Origin: Rhizobium sp. Q54
GTDB lineage: Bacteria; Pseudomonadota; Alphaproteobacteria; Rhizobiales; Xanthobacteraceae
DNA: 39,938 nt
Assembly (NCBI GenBank): GCA_945870035.1
Contig: CAMBQQ010000031.1
Coordinates: 1-39,938 of the forward strand
Reading direction: 5' to 3'
Shown here: one piece after another, positions 25,095-34,084 of the stretch
Position numbering within the stretch: position 1 is the stretch's first letter
How the letters are laid out: every line of letters starts with the position of its first letter
Position numbers and translations under genes: made by a program
Notes under the pieces: model-generated
The model's input: the letters and a program-made list of their open reading frames with translations, nothing else
Told to the model about the DNA's origin: nothing
Database searches by the model: none

Positions 25095-26045
25095 CTACCC
25101 GCCCACCGCGCCCTGCGTATTGACGTAGAGCGCGTACAAAGAATGCGCAGCCGCCATGAACAGGCGGTTGCGCTTTCGCCCGCCGAAACAGACATTGGCG
25201 CAGCGCTCCGGCAACGCGATATGTCCGATCGGCTCGCCCTCGGGTGAGAACACGCGCACGCCGTCCAATTCCGGCGTCATGCCCCAGCCGCACCAGAGAT
25301 TGCCGTCGACATCGACGCGGAAACCATCCGGCGTGCCGTTCGGGCCGGCATCGATCAAAATCTTGCAGTTGGAAATCTTGTCGCCCGACGCCGCGACGTC
25401 GAAGCTCAATATGCGCCGCGGCTCGGCGCGCGACTCGACGATGTAGAGCTTTTTCTCGTCCGGCGAAAAGGCCAGCCCGTTCGGCGCATTGATGTCGTCG
25501 GCAATCAGGCTGATGGCGCCGGTCTTGCCGTCGACCCGATAAACGCTCATCGGCAATTCGCTGTCGCGTATCTCGCCTTCATGATTGCTGAGCAGGCCGA
25601 ACGGCGGATCGGTGAACCAGATCGAATCGTCCGATTTCACCACGATATCGTTCGGCGAATTCAGTCGCTTGCCGTTGAACTTCTCGGCGATCACCGTGAT
25701 CGAGCCGTCGAATTCGGTGCGCACGACGCGGCCGAGATGCTCGCATGTCAGCAAACGGCCCTGCCGGTCGCGGGTATTGCCATTGCCGAAATTCGACGGC
25801 TTGCGGAAAACGCCGACGCTGCCTGTTTCCTCGTCCCATTTGTACATGCAGCCGGCCTGCACATCGCTCCAGATCAGGCAGCGCATGTCGCCGAAATAAA
25901 CCGGGCCCTCGCCCCAGCGCGTGCCGGTATAGAGACGCTCCACATTCGACAGCGGGAAATAGTATTTCTTGAAGCGCGGATCGAGCGCCACGATCGATGG
26001 GTCGGGATAACGCAGGCTCGGCGTCCACGAACTGGCTTCAGACAT
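25095..26045 (-). CDS. SMP-30/gluconolactonase-like protein
   Basis: The 316-aa six-bladed beta-propeller has the family's blocks GTRWGEGPVYF (metal-binding Glu, about 50), NSPNDIVVKSDDSIWFTDPPFG (Asn and Asp of the metal site, about 130-150) and DINAPNGLAFSPDEKKLYIVES. These enzymes hydrolyse sugar lactones with a divalent metal; the substrate here is not known. No signal peptide is seen. ATG 26045 has a GGGGGAA ribosome site. It ends 27 bp after a palindromic repeat. mutY begins its stop 30 bp upstream on the same strand, so the two could be read together. Confidence 0.92.
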   Translation of the reverse strand: MSEASSWTPSLRYPDPSIVALDPRFKKYYFPLSNVERLYTGTRWGEGPVYFGDMRCLIWSDVQAGCMYKWDEETGSVGVFRKPSNFGNGNTRDRQGRLLTCEHLGRVVRTEFDGSITVIAEKFNGKRLNSPNDIVVKSDDSIWFTDPPFGLLSNHEGEIRDSELPMSVYRVDGKTGAISLIADDINAPNGLAFSPDEKKLYIVESRAEPRRILSFDVAASGDKISNCKILIDAGPNGTPDGFRVDVDGNLWCGWGMTPELDGVRVFSPEGEPIGHIALPERCANVCFGGRKRNRLFMAAAHSLYALYVNTQGAVGG

Positions 26046-26074
26046 TGGCGTTCCCCCGACAGGTTTTCTCAACT

Positions 26075-27331
26075 CTATTCTAGCGCATGCGATAGCACTT
26101 TGCGCATTACCGTGGGGAGGGCCTCGTCGGCTAATCCCTCACGTCTGGCCCAGCGCGCGCCCTTCGGCGCTGGCGCACTACGCGGCACTTCCGCCACATA
26201 GACGGTCAGCGCCAGTGGAAAATGGGTGAACACATGCGTCACTTCGCCGGTGAGCTTGCGCCATTTGGCCTTAAGCGGCGCGGCATCGAGCGCCGACTTT
26301 AAATCGAAGTCGTGCGCCCAGTCGCTGCCCGGCACTTCGGTCATCGAACCGAGCAGGCCTTTTTCCGGCCGCTGCCGCAGCAGGACGCAGCCGTCGGCGC
26401 GCAACGCGACGAAGGCCGCGCCATAGCGTTCCTTGCCTTCGCGCTTCGGCGCCTTGCGGGGATAAGTCTCCTGGTCACCGCGGGCGCGGGCGACGCACGG
26501 CTCGCTCCATGGACAGAGCGAACATGCCGGCTTCTTCGGCGTGCAAATGGTAGCGCCGAGATCCATGAAGGCCTGCGCGAAATCGCCGGAGCGATGCGGC
26601 GGCAACAACGACGCCGCCAACCGTTTGATCTCAGGCTTCGCCGCCGGCATCGCCTCTTCCACGGCATAAAGCCGCGTCACCACGCGCTCGACATTGCCGT
26701 CGACCGGCACGGCGGCAAGATCGAAGGCAATCGAGCCGACGGCGGCGGCGGTGTATTCGCCGATGCCCGGCAAAGCGCGCAGCGCCTCGATACTGTCCGG
26801 GAAGATTCCGTTGTGGCGTTCGACAACTGCGCGCGCGCAGGCATGGAGGTTGCGGGCGCGCGCATAATAGCCGAGCCCGGCCCAGGCGCGCAGCACATCG
26901 TCGAGCGGCGCTTTCGCCAAAGCGTCGACCGTCGGCCACTTCGTAAGAAATTTTGCGTAATACGGCCCGACGGTTTTGACCGTGGTCTGCTGCAACATGA
27001 TTTCCGACAGCCATACCGCGTAAGGGTCGGCCTTGTTGAGGCCTCGCGCCCGCCACGGCAGCACGCGGCGATGGCGGTCGTACCAGGCCAACAATAATTG
27101 CGGGTCGGCTTTCGCACTCGCCCCTTGCTCCGATTTTTCCCTCCCCGCTTGCTTCTTCTTTTCCCTCCCCCCTTGAGGGGGAGGGCCAGGGAGGGGGGTG
27201 TCTTTCTTGCGCAAGAGTTCGCGGCTTACCCCCCTCCCGCCCCTCAAGGGGGGAGGTGAAGAAAGAGAAGCGTCGCCGCTGACCGGAGAGTCGGCCTGCT
27301 TCTTTCGCTTTGAGGTAGCTGCTACGTTCAT
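26075..27331 (-). CDS. mutY: A/G-specific adenine DNA glycosylase with repeat-coded N-terminal tail
   Basis: The 418-aa enzyme removes adenine opposite 8-oxoguanine. Catalytic Glu110 is in LSEIMLQQT, the helix-hairpin-helix LPGIGEYTAAAVGS is at 187-200, and Asp211 is in VPVDGNV. The [4Fe-4S] Cys follow the canonical spacing C263-x6-C270-x2-C273-x5-C279. A NUDIX-like C-terminal domain for 8-oxoG recognition spans about 300-418. Residues about 24-56 (PPPLRGGRG...PPPQGGR) are encoded by a palindromic repeat at 27163-27260, giving an N-terminal tail of about 75 residues, longer than usual. The only ATG ahead of the fold is at 27331; it is divergent from dciA. Confidence 0.94.
   Translation of the reverse strand: MNVAATSKRKKQADSPVSGDASLSSPPPLRGGRGVSRELLRKKDTPLPGPPPQGGREKKKQAGREKSEQGASAKADPQLLLAWYDRHRRVLPWRARGLNKADPYAVWLSEIMLQQTTVKTVGPYYAKFLTKWPTVDALAKAPLDDVLRAWAGLGYYARARNLHACARAVVERHNGIFPDSIEALRALPGIGEYTAAAVGSIAFDLAAVPVDGNVERVVTRLYAVEEAMPAAKPEIKRLAASLLPPHRSGDFAQAFMDLGATICTPKKPACSLCPWSEPCVARARGDQETYPRKAPKREGKERYGAAFVALRADGCVLLRQRPEKGLLGSMTEVPGSDWAHDFDLKSALDAAPLKAKWRKLTGEVTHVFTHFPLALTVYVAEVPRSAPAPKGARWARREGLADEALPTVMRKVLSHALE
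27163..27260. repeat. Palindromic element inside mutY
   Basis: CCCTCCCCCCTTGAGGGGG (from 27163) and CCCGCCCCTCAAGGGGGG (to 27259) form the outer arms. GGGAGGGGGGT and ACCCCCCTCCC pair inside. It is a shortened relative of the CCTCCCC family, open in the mutY frame, and codes for Pro/Gly/Arg-rich sequence. Confidence 0.88.
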
Positions 27332-27361
27332 GGCGCCGACCTTGGCACGAGACCCGGTATT

Positions 27362-27853
27362 ATGAGCAAGCCCGCCCGCAGTTTTCCCCGGCCGTTGTCC
27401 GAGTTCCTCGGCGCGACGCTCGGCGGCGTGCTGAAGGAACAGGGTTTCGCCTCGACCGAGATCATCGCCCGCTGGGCCGATATTGTCGGTGCCGAAATTG
27501 CCGCCCATAGCGAGCCGATGAAGATCAACTGGCCGCGCGTGGTCAAGGACACCGGCGACGACGACCAAAGCGAGCCGGCGACGTTGGTATTGCGGGTCGA
27601 AGGCCCAATGGCCTTGGAAATTCAGCACCTGTCGGCGGTCATTCTGGAGCGGGTGAACCGCTTCTTCGGCTGGCAGGCCATCGGCCGCATCACCTTGCGG
27701 CAGGCGCCCTTGCACCGGCAAAGCCCGAAAAAGGCGCCGCCGCCGCCCGATCCGGCCGTCACCGCGCAACTCGCCGCCAGCATGCCGGAAGTCGAGGACG
27801 AGGCCCTAAAACAGGCGCTCGCCCGTCTGGGAGCCTCGATCAAACGAAAGTGA
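27362..27853 (+). CDS. dciA: DUF721/DciA-family protein (probable replicative helicase loader)
   Basis: The 163-aa protein carries the DUF721 domain in the first 110 residues (RPLSEFLGATLGGVLKEQGFASTEIIARWADIVGAEIAAHSEP, LVLRVEGPMALEIQHLSAVILERVNRFFG). DciA proteins recruit or load the DnaB helicase in bacteria that lack DnaC, which includes most Alphaproteobacteria. The last 45 residues are Pro/Ala-rich with a basic end. The start is ATG 27362 with no strong Shine-Dalgarno. It lies divergent from mutY by 30 bp and upstream of the DsbA-like gene; this order next to smc is conserved in the class. Confidence 0.8.
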   Translation: MSKPARSFPRPLSEFLGATLGGVLKEQGFASTEIIARWADIVGAEIAAHSEPMKINWPRVVKDTGDDDQSEPATLVLRVEGPMALEIQHLSAVILERVNRFFGWQAIGRITLRQAPLHRQSPKKAPPPPDPAVTAQLAASMPEVEDEALKQALARLGASIKRK

Positions 27854-27895
27854 CGCCGCCGCCGCCCTTTCCTTCCCGGCCCGCCATTGCCACAA

Positions 27896-27925
27896 TTGTC
27901 CTGTCCAGCTAGCCAGACCGGACAA
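27896..27925 (+). promoter_or_regulatory. Inverted repeat in the leader of the DsbA-like gene
   Basis: TTGTCC pairs with GGACAA, with GTC/GAC inside. It lies 26 bp before the start codon and may be an operator or leader hairpin. Confidence 0.25.
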
Positions 27926-27951
27926 ACGTCTCAATCGAACGGAGATTTCCC

Positions 27952-28620
27952 TTGCGCCTCACCCGCCGCGAATTCTGCCAGAGCACCGCCACCGTGGCGC
28001 TCGCCACCGCCCTCGGTCTGGCGACTGTGCCGGCTTTCACGGACGCAGCGCTGGCGCAGGCGAAAGTCTCGGAAGCCGAACTGATGGCGCCGGGCCCGCT
28101 GCCGGAAATGGTGATGGGCGATGCCAAGGCTCCCGTTACGGTTATCGAATATGCCTCGATGACCTGCTCGCATTGCGCGACCTTCACCGAAAAGACCTTC
28201 CCGGAATTAAAGAAGCGCTACATCGACACCGGCAAGGTGCGCTTTATCTTCCGTGAGTTCCCACTCGATCAGCTGGCCGCCGCGGCCTTCATGCTGGCGC
28301 GCTGCTCGGCCGAGACCGATCCGGCCAAGTACTTCACCCTGGTCGATACCCTGTTCAAGCAGCAGCGCGTCTGGGCGGTTGAAAAGCCGCTGCCGCCGTT
28401 GCTGGCGCTGGCCAAGCAGGCCGGCTTCACCCAGGCGACCTTCGATGCCTGCCTGCAAAACCAGAAGCTGCTGGACGGCATCGAAGCCGTGCGCAACCGC
28501 GGCGCCGAGAAGTTCAAAGTGCAGTCGACGCCGTCATTCTTCATCAACGGCACCTTGGTCACCGGGGCGCTGTCGATCGACGAAATGGCCAAGCAGATCG
28601 ACCCGCTGCTGAAGGGCTGA
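27952..28620 (+). CDS. DsbA-family thiol oxidoreductase, exported
   Basis: The 222-aa thioredoxin-fold protein has a Tat-like signal peptide (TRREFCQSTATVALATALGLA, probable cleavage near AALAQA) and the redox motif C72-S-H-C75 in IEYASMTCSHC. A cis-Pro loop (STPSFFINGTLVTGALS) lies near 190. In this family such proteins make or rearrange disulfides in the periplasm; several act on outer-membrane or exported clients. Four further Cys are present. The start is TTG with CGGAGA upstream. A strong terminator hairpin follows the gene (28654-28699). Confidence 0.9.
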   Translation: MRLTRREFCQSTATVALATALGLATVPAFTDAALAQAKVSEAELMAPGPLPEMVMGDAKAPVTVIEYASMTCSHCATFTEKTFPELKKRYIDTGKVRFIFREFPLDQLAAAAFMLARCSAETDPAKYFTLVDTLFKQQRVWAVEKPLPPLLALAKQAGFTQATFDACLQNQKLLDGIEAVRNRGAEKFKVQSTPSFFINGTLVTGALSIDEMAKQIDPLLKG

Positions 28621-28653
28621 GTTTTCGCCTGATTTTGCAGGCTGGATTGGCCT

Positions 28654-28699
28654 CTTGCCGTGCCCGGTTACCGATTACCGGGCCGGCAAGCGTATTTTT
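28654..28699 (+). terminator. Intrinsic terminator after the DsbA-like gene
   Basis: CTTGCCG, TG, CCCGGT, an 8-nt loop, ACCGGG, C, CGGCAAG, then ATTTTT. The stem is 13 bp with one small internal bulge. Confidence 0.85.
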
Positions 28700-28906
28700 C
28701 GCTAATCCACAGCCGAAAGGTCTGGAAAACCGGGCTTTCTGGGCGCATCTCTGTTGCTCAAGGGACCGCGAAAACTCATTCTCCCGGCGAACGCGGCACC
28801 TATATGTAGCGTCCGGGCAGTGCCCCCGGCTTACGAATTGTATCCGTCAATGCAAAACCCAGCAGGACGTCGGGCGTTCACCCTGCGCGGGTTGAGGCCT
28901 TAAAGC

Positions 28907-31900
28907 ATGAAGCTTACGCGGCTCCGCCTGATCGGGTTCAAGTCATTCGTTGAACCGACCGATTTTCAAATCGAGCCGGGTCTGACCGGCGTCGTCGGCC
29001 CGAACGGTTGCGGCAAATCCAACCTCGTCGAAGCGCTGCGCTGGGTGATGGGCGAAAGCTCGTACAAATCCATGCGCGCCTCGTCGATGGACGATGTGAT
29101 CTTTTCCGGCAACAACAGCCGGCCGGCGCGCAACCACGCCGAAGTCGCGATCTCGATCGACAATTCCGAGCGCTCGGCGCCGGCCAATTTCAACGACACC
29201 GACATGCTGGAAATCGCGCGCCGCATCGAGCGCGAATCCGGCTCGGCCTATCGCATCAATGGCCGCGACGTCCGCGCCCGCGACGTGCAGATGGTGTTCG
29301 CCGACGCCTCGACCGGCGCGCGCTCGCCCGCCCTCGTCCATCAGGGCCGCATCGGCGAAATCATTCAGGCCAAGCCGGAACAGCGCCGCCGCGTGCTGGA
29401 AGAAGCCGCCGGCGTGTCCGGCCTGCATGCCCGCCGCCATGAGGCCGAACTGCGTCTCAAGGCCGCCGAAGCCAATCTGCTGCGTCTTGAAGACGTCATC
29501 GGCCAGCTCGCCGGGCAAATGGAAGCGCTGAAAAAGCAGGCGCGCCAGGCGATCCGCTATCGCACCGTCTCGGCGCAAGTGCGCAAGTCGGAAGCAACGC
29601 TCTATCACCTGCGCTGGACCGCCGCCTCCGCCGAACTCGCCGCCGCCGAACAGGCCAAAGACGAAGCGGTGCGCGAAGTCGCCACCCGTACCGGCGCGCA
29701 GGCCGAAGCCTCAACCCGGCAGGCCAATCTGGCGACGACCCTGCCGCCTCTGCGCGAAACTGAGGCGCGCGCCGGCGCGGCGCTGCATCGCCTCAACGTG
29801 GCGATGCAGGAACTCGACCGCGAAGAAACCCGCGCCAAGGACCGCATCGCCGAACTCGATCTGCGTCTGGTGCAGTTCGCCGCCGACCGCGAGCGCGAAC
29901 AGAAGCTTGCGGCCGATGCCGAGGAAGCCATCGCCCGCCTCACCGCGGAAGAAGAAACCATCCGCGCCGAGGCGCATGAAAGCGCCGGCCGCCGCAGCGG
30001 CGTCGATGCCCGCGTCGGCGAAGCCGGCGAGCAGCTTGCCGCCGTCGAGAAGGTTTTCGCCGAGCTGACCAAAAAGCTCGCCGACCTGACCGCGCAGCGC
30101 AACCAGCTTGAGAATGCGCGCCGCCAGCACAGCGAGCGTGCCGCCAAGCTGGAAACGGAAATCGCCGGCATCGCCGGCGAAGTCGATGCCTTGCAGGCCA
30201 CCGATGGGCCCGATCTCGCCGCCCTGACGCTGGCCGTCGAGGACATCCAGCGCGCCGTGGCGGAAGCCGAAAACGCCGCCATTGCCGCTGAAGCGGCGCA
30301 CGCCGCCGCCCGCGCCGCCCTTGAAGCCACCCGCGCGCCGCTGACCGAAGCGGAACGGCGCGTACAGCGTCTGGAAACCGAAGCCAAGACCCTGTCCAAG
30401 GTTCTGGCGGTCGAGAACAAGAACCTGTGGCCGCCGGTCATGGACCACGTCTCGGTCGAGAAGGGTTACGAGAAGGCGCTCGGCGCCGCTCTCGGTGACG
30501 ATCTCGACGCGCCGGTCGATCCGTCGGCGCCGATGCGCTGGGTCGGCTCGGCCGTCGATCCGAGCGATCCGTCGCTGCCGGATGGCTGTACGGCGCTGTC
30601 GTCGCATGTGCAGGCGCCGGCCGAACTCGCCCGCCGTCTCAACCAGATCGGCGTCTGCGACAAGGATTCCGGGCCCCGCCTCGCCGCGCTGCTGAAGCCC
30701 GGCCAGCGTCTGGTGTCGCCTGAAGGCGATTTGTGGCGTTGGGACGGTTTTGCCGCCGCCGCGCATGCGCCGACCGGCGCCGCGAGGCGTCTGGCCGAGC
30801 GCGCACGTCTTCACGACATCGAGTCCGAACTGGAGACGGCGCGCGCCGAGGCGGAAACCGCGCGCGCGCAGGGCGAAGCCGCCCAGGGCGCCTTGCAGGC
30901 GGCCGCGACCGCCGAAACCGAAGCCCGCAACGCCGCGCGCGAACGCCAGCGCGAAGCCAACGCCGCCCGCGACCGGCACGACGCCGCCGAGCGCGAAGTC
31001 AACCGCAACGCCGCGCGCCTGTCCGCATTGGCCGAAGCGCAAACCCGCCTGACCACCAGCCGCGACGAGACCGCCGCCGCCCGTGCGCAGGCGGAGGAAG
31101 CCTTGGCCGCGCTCGAACCGGCCGCCGATCTGGAAACCGAACTGTCCGGCGTCCGCGACGACATCACCGGAAAACGCGCTCATCTGGCCGAAGTGCGCGC
31201 CGAGCAACAGGCGATCGCCCGCGAAGCCGAACTCGCCGACCGCCGTCTGGCGCAAGTCGGCAGCGACAAGGCCGGCTGGATCAAGCGCCAGGAAGGCGCG
31301 CGCGGCCAGATGGCCACGCTGGAGCAGCGCGTCGCCGAGGCGACGCATGACCGGGCCGAACTGGAAAACGCGCCGGCGATGTTCGCCGACCGCCGCGAGG
31401 CGCTCCTCAACGAGGTCAAAATCGCAGAAACCGAGCGCCGCGACGCCGCCGACCGCTTGCAGGAAGCCGAAACCGCTCTGGCCGAGGCCGACCGCGACGC
31501 CCGCGCCGCGCTCGAGGCCGCTTCCGCCGCCCGCGAGGAAGCGGCGCGCGCCGAGGAACGTCACGAAGGCGCCAAACGGCGCCTCGCCGATATCGCCCGC
31601 GAAATCCACGACATGCTGGAAATCGAGCCGGCCGGCGTCGCCGAATTGGCCGAATTGCAGCCCGATCAGGCTTTGCCGGAACTGGCCGATGTCGAGGCGA
31701 CATTGGAACGTCTGCGCCGCGAACGCGAACGTCTCGGTGCCGTGAACCTTCGTGCCGAAGAGGAACTGGTCGAGGTCGAGACCCAGCACACTTCGCTGAC
31801 CACCGAACGCGACGATCTGGTCGAAGCGATCAAGAAACTGCGCCTCGGCATCCAGAGCCTCAACCGCGAGGCGCGCGAGCGCCTTTTGGCCTCGTTCCAG

Positions 31901-32359
31901 CAGGTCAACAGCCACTTCCAGCAGCTTTTCACCAAGCTGTTCAACGGCGGCACCGCGGAACTTCAGTTGATCGAGAGCGACGATCCGTTAGAGGCGGGTT
32001 TGGAGATTTTGGCGAAGCCGCCCGGCAAGAAGCCGGCGACCTTGTCGCTTTTGTCAGGCGGCGAACAGGCTTTGACGGCGCTGGCGCTGATCTTCGCGGT
32101 GTTCCTGACCAATCCGGCGCCGATCTGCGTGCTCGACGAAGTCGACGCGCCGCTCGACGACCATAACGTCGAACGTTTCTGTGACATGCTCGACGAAATG
32201 ACCCGTTCTACCGACACCCGCTTCGTGATCATTACACACAACCCGATCACCATGGCCCGCATGAACCGGTTGTTCGGCGTGACCATGGCCGAGCGCGGCG
32301 TGTCGCAACTGGTGTCGGTCGATCTCGAGGCCGCCGTCCGGTTCCGCGAGGCGGGCTGA
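28907..32359 (+). CDS. smc: Chromosome segregation protein SMC
   Basis: The 1150-aa condensin ATPase organises and segregates the chromosome with ScpA/ScpB. Walker A is GPNGCGKSN (31-39). Long Ala/Glu/Arg-rich coiled coils run about 165-500 and 650-985, separated by a hinge at about 505-640 (VENKNLWPPVMDHVSVEKGYEKALGAALGDD... to SSHVQAPAELARRLNQ). The ABC signature is LSGGEQ (1049-1054) and Walker B is VLDEVD (1075-1080). Length is typical of the class. ATG 28907 begins directly with the conserved MKLTRLRLIGFKSFVEPTDF. A hairpin with a short T-run follows (32375-32401). Confidence 0.97.
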   Translation: MKLTRLRLIGFKSFVEPTDFQIEPGLTGVVGPNGCGKSNLVEALRWVMGESSYKSMRASSMDDVIFSGNNSRPARNHAEVAISIDNSERSAPANFNDTDMLEIARRIERESGSAYRINGRDVRARDVQMVFADASTGARSPALVHQGRIGEIIQAKPEQRRRVLEEAAGVSGLHARRHEAELRLKAAEANLLRLEDVIGQLAGQMEALKKQARQAIRYRTVSAQVRKSEATLYHLRWTAASAELAAAEQAKDEAVREVATRTGAQAEASTRQANLATTLPPLRETEARAGAALHRLNVAMQELDREETRAKDRIAELDLRLVQFAADREREQKLAADAEEAIARLTAEEETIRAEAHESAGRRSGVDARVGEAGEQLAAVEKVFAELTKKLADLTAQRNQLENARRQHSERAAKLETEIAGIAGEVDALQATDGPDLAALTLAVEDIQRAVAEAENAAIAAEAAHAAARAALEATRAPLTEAERRVQRLETEAKTLSKVLAVENKNLWPPVMDHVSVEKGYEKALGAALGDDLDAPVDPSAPMRWVGSAVDPSDPSLPDGCTALSSHVQAPAELARRLNQIGVCDKDSGPRLAALLKPGQRLVSPEGDLWRWDGFAAAAHAPTGAARRLAERARLHDIESELETARAEAETARAQGEAAQGALQAAATAETEARNAARERQREANAARDRHDAAEREVNRNAARLSALAEAQTRLTTSRDETAAARAQAEEALAALEPAADLETELSGVRDDITGKRAHLAEVRAEQQAIAREAELADRRLAQVGSDKAGWIKRQEGARGQMATLEQRVAEATHDRAELENAPAMFADRREALLNEVKIAETERRDAADRLQEAETALAEADRDARAALEAASAAREEAARAEERHEGAKRRLADIAREIHDMLEIEPAGVAELAELQPDQALPELADVEATLERLRRERERLGAVNLRAEEELVEVETQHTSLTTERDDLVEAIKKLRLGIQSLNREARERLLASFQQVNSHFQQLFTKLFNGGTAELQLIESDDPLEAGLEILAKPPGKKPATLSLLSGGEQALTALALIFAVFLTNPAPICVLDEVDAPLDDHNVERFCDMLDEMTRSTDTRFVIITHNPITMARMNRLFGVTMAERGVSQLVSVDLEAAVRFREAG

Positions 32360-32374
32360 CCGTGCTTGAATTCC

Positions 32375-32401
32375 GCCGCGGTCGCCCGGACCGCGGCTTT
32401 T
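32375..32401 (+). terminator. Probable terminator after smc
   Basis: GCCGCGGTC, loop GCCCG, GACCGCGGC, then TTTTA. The stem is 9 bp and perfect but the T-run is short; transcription may read through to the hydrolase 14 bp further on. Confidence 0.6.
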
Positions 32402-32414
32402 AGGGGGGCGAGTC

Positions 32415-33206
32415 ATGCGGCGGTTGGCGGCGTTATTGCTGTTCGTCGCGGCTTTACATTTCGGCACGGCACTTGCGCCGGCTTCCGCCGCCGACAAAAT
32501 CGGCGTCGTCCTGATGCACGGCAAAACCGGAACCGCCAAGCCGCGGAGTCCGATCGGCCCGTTGATTGCCAAGCTGCAAGGCAGCGGTATCCTGGTCGAT
32601 GCGCCGGACATGCCGTGGTCGCGCAGCCGGTTCCTCGACAAGGATTATGCCGGCGCGATGGCGGAAATCGATGCCGCCGTCGCCCGCCTGAAAAAACGCG
32701 GCGCCACCAAGATCGTGGTCGGCGGCCAGAGCATGGGCGCCAACGCCGCGCTCGGCTATGGCGCGCAGCGCGACGGCCTCGCCGGCATCATGGCGCTCGC
32801 CCCCGGCCATGTCCCGGATCTTCCGATGTACCAGAACTCGTTGAAGCACGACTACCGCCGCGCCAAGGCGATGGTCGACAAAGGCGAAGGCGAGGCGGCT
32901 ACAGGTTTCGCCGACAACAACCAGCGGCAAATTTCGCAAGTGCGGGTTAAGGCGCGCATCTACCTGAGCTGGTACGATCCGGAAGGCGCCGCCGCCATGC
33001 CGCTCAACGCCAGCAAGCTCAAACCGGGCACGCCGCTAATGTGGGCGATTGGCCGCGACGACGCGCTGATCCGGCTAGGCAAGGCCTATGTTTTCGATCG
33101 CGCCCCGGCAGATCCCAAGAGCCTCTATCTGGAAGTCGCCGGCGGCCATCGTGACACGCCGGAAGTCGCCGCGAGCCAGATTTTGAACTGGCTGCGCTCT
33201 CTCTGA
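32415..33206 (+). CDS. Exported alpha/beta-hydrolase-fold protein
   Basis: The 263-aa protein has a signal peptide (MRRLAALLLFVAALHFGTALAPASAA) and an alpha/beta-hydrolase domain. The nucleophile elbow is GGQSMGAN (Ser near 110), HGKTGTAK near 37 is the oxyanion-type loop, and AGGHRDTPE near 245 has the probable catalytic His. An acid is expected at GRDDALI (about 215). The substrate is unknown; the fold resembles small esterases of the DUF/dienelactone-hydrolase group. ATG 32415 is directly preceded by GGGGGGCGAGTC. Confidence 0.85.
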   Translation: MRRLAALLLFVAALHFGTALAPASAADKIGVVLMHGKTGTAKPRSPIGPLIAKLQGSGILVDAPDMPWSRSRFLDKDYAGAMAEIDAAVARLKKRGATKIVVGGQSMGANAALGYGAQRDGLAGIMALAPGHVPDLPMYQNSLKHDYRRAKAMVDKGEGEAATGFADNNQRQISQVRVKARIYLSWYDPEGAAAMPLNASKLKPGTPLMWAIGRDDALIRLGKAYVFDRAPADPKSLYLEVAGGHRDTPEVAASQILNWLRSL

Positions 33207-33262
33207 GTCGGCGCACAATTTAAAAAATAATTCGAAACCGCCTACTCGAGTGCGGAACCAAA

Positions 33263-33374
33263 CCCGGCTGTCAATGTTAGTTGAGTACTAGCGTTTCAGC
33301 CGGGCGGCTCCCCCCTTACCCCCCGAATAGCCGTCTGGCGAAGAGGCCCCGAACTCCGGTTCGGGGCCTTTTTT
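33263..33374 (+). ncRNA. Candidate small RNA with C-rich loop
   Basis: Stem 1 pairs CCCGGCTG (33263-33270) with CAGCCGGG (33297-33304). Stem 2 pairs CGGCT (33305-33309) with AGCCG (33329-33333) around a 19-nt loop of two C6 runs. Stem 3 is the terminator. C-rich loops that could mask ribosome sites occur in known Rhizobiales small RNAs, though this is not the usual CCUCC sequence. No clear promoter was found. Confidence 0.4.
33345..33374 (+). terminator. Intrinsic terminator before lemA
   Basis: GGCCCCGAA, loop CTCCGG, TTCGGGGCC, then six T. A 9-bp perfect stem. It ends either the hydrolase transcript or the candidate small RNA. Confidence 0.92.
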
Positions 33375-33516
33375 CTTGTGCAACAGATGCTTACCGCGCG
33401 CCGCGCAATTCGATGGAACTTTGTGCGAAAGCCTTGCCCCTACTCGGTTGCCGTTAGGCGCAAAGCGCCCATTTGAGCTAGGCTTGCTCTGGTTCACGTT
33501 TTCAGGAGCTACCGCC

Positions 33517-34080
33517 ATGTCCACCACCGGCTGGGTCATCCTCGGCATTGTCGTTGTGATCGTGATCTGGGCAGTCAGCATCTACAACGGCCTCGTCGCC
33601 CTGCGGCAGCGCACCAATCAGGCCTTTGCCGACATCGACGTTCAGCTCAAGCAGCGCTCCGACCTGATCCCCAATCTGGTCGAGACCGTGAAAGGCTACG
33701 CGGCGCATGAGCGCGGAACTCTTGAAGCCGTCGTCAATGCCCGCAACGCGGCCATTGCCGCGCCCGGAGTCGAGCAGAAAGTCGCCGCCGAAAACATGCT
33801 ATCCGGCGCGCTGCGCCAGTTGTTCGCTTTGTCGGAGAGCTATCCGGATCTCAAGGCCAACCAGAACTTCCAGCAGTTGCAGGCCGAAATTTCCGATATC
33901 GAGAACAAGCTCGCCGCCTCGCGCCGCTTCTTCAACAGCGCCGTGCAGGAATACAACACCGGCATCGAGCAGTTCCCGGCGGCTCTGTTTGCCGGCATGT
34001 TCGGTTTCGGACACCGCACCTTCTTCGATGTCGGCGAGCAGCGCCAGCAACTCGAGCAGGCGCCGAGCGTGAAGTTTTAG
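33517..34080 (+). CDS. lemA: LemA-family protein
   Basis: The 187-aa protein has one N-terminal membrane helix (TGWVILGIVVVIVIWAVSIY, residues 4-23) and a helical-bundle domain with the family's NGLVALRQRTNQAFADIDVQLKQRSDLIPNLVETVKGYA and FFNSAVQEYNTGIEQFPA. The role is unknown; LemA genes occur next to HtpX or similar membrane proteases, as here. ATG 33517 has CAGGAG 9 bases upstream; the longer frame (to 33376) overlaps the terminator and is not used. Confidence 0.93.
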   Translation: MSTTGWVILGIVVVIVIWAVSIYNGLVALRQRTNQAFADIDVQLKQRSDLIPNLVETVKGYAAHERGTLEAVVNARNAAIAAPGVEQKVAAENMLSGALRQLFALSESYPDLKANQNFQQLQAEISDIENKLAASRRFFNSAVQEYNTGIEQFPAALFAGMFGFGHRTFFDVGEQRQQLEQAPSVKF

Positions 34081-34084
34081 AATT

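Larger units (their letters stand above)
33207..33516. other. 310-bp gap between hydrolase and lemA
   Basis: No gene seen. It holds a possible small RNA with three stem-loops (33263-33374), the last an intrinsic terminator, followed by about 140 bp that include the lemA upstream region. Confidence 0.7.

Noticed and set aside
28635..28895. 86-aa frame between the DsbA-like gene and smc
   Set aside because: It crosses the intrinsic terminator hairpin, has no Shine-Dalgarno and resembles no protein I know.
29711..31915. 734-aa antisense frame across smc
   Set aside because: Shadow of the Ala/Arg/Glu-rich coiled coil in GC-rich DNA; no domain and no ribosome site.
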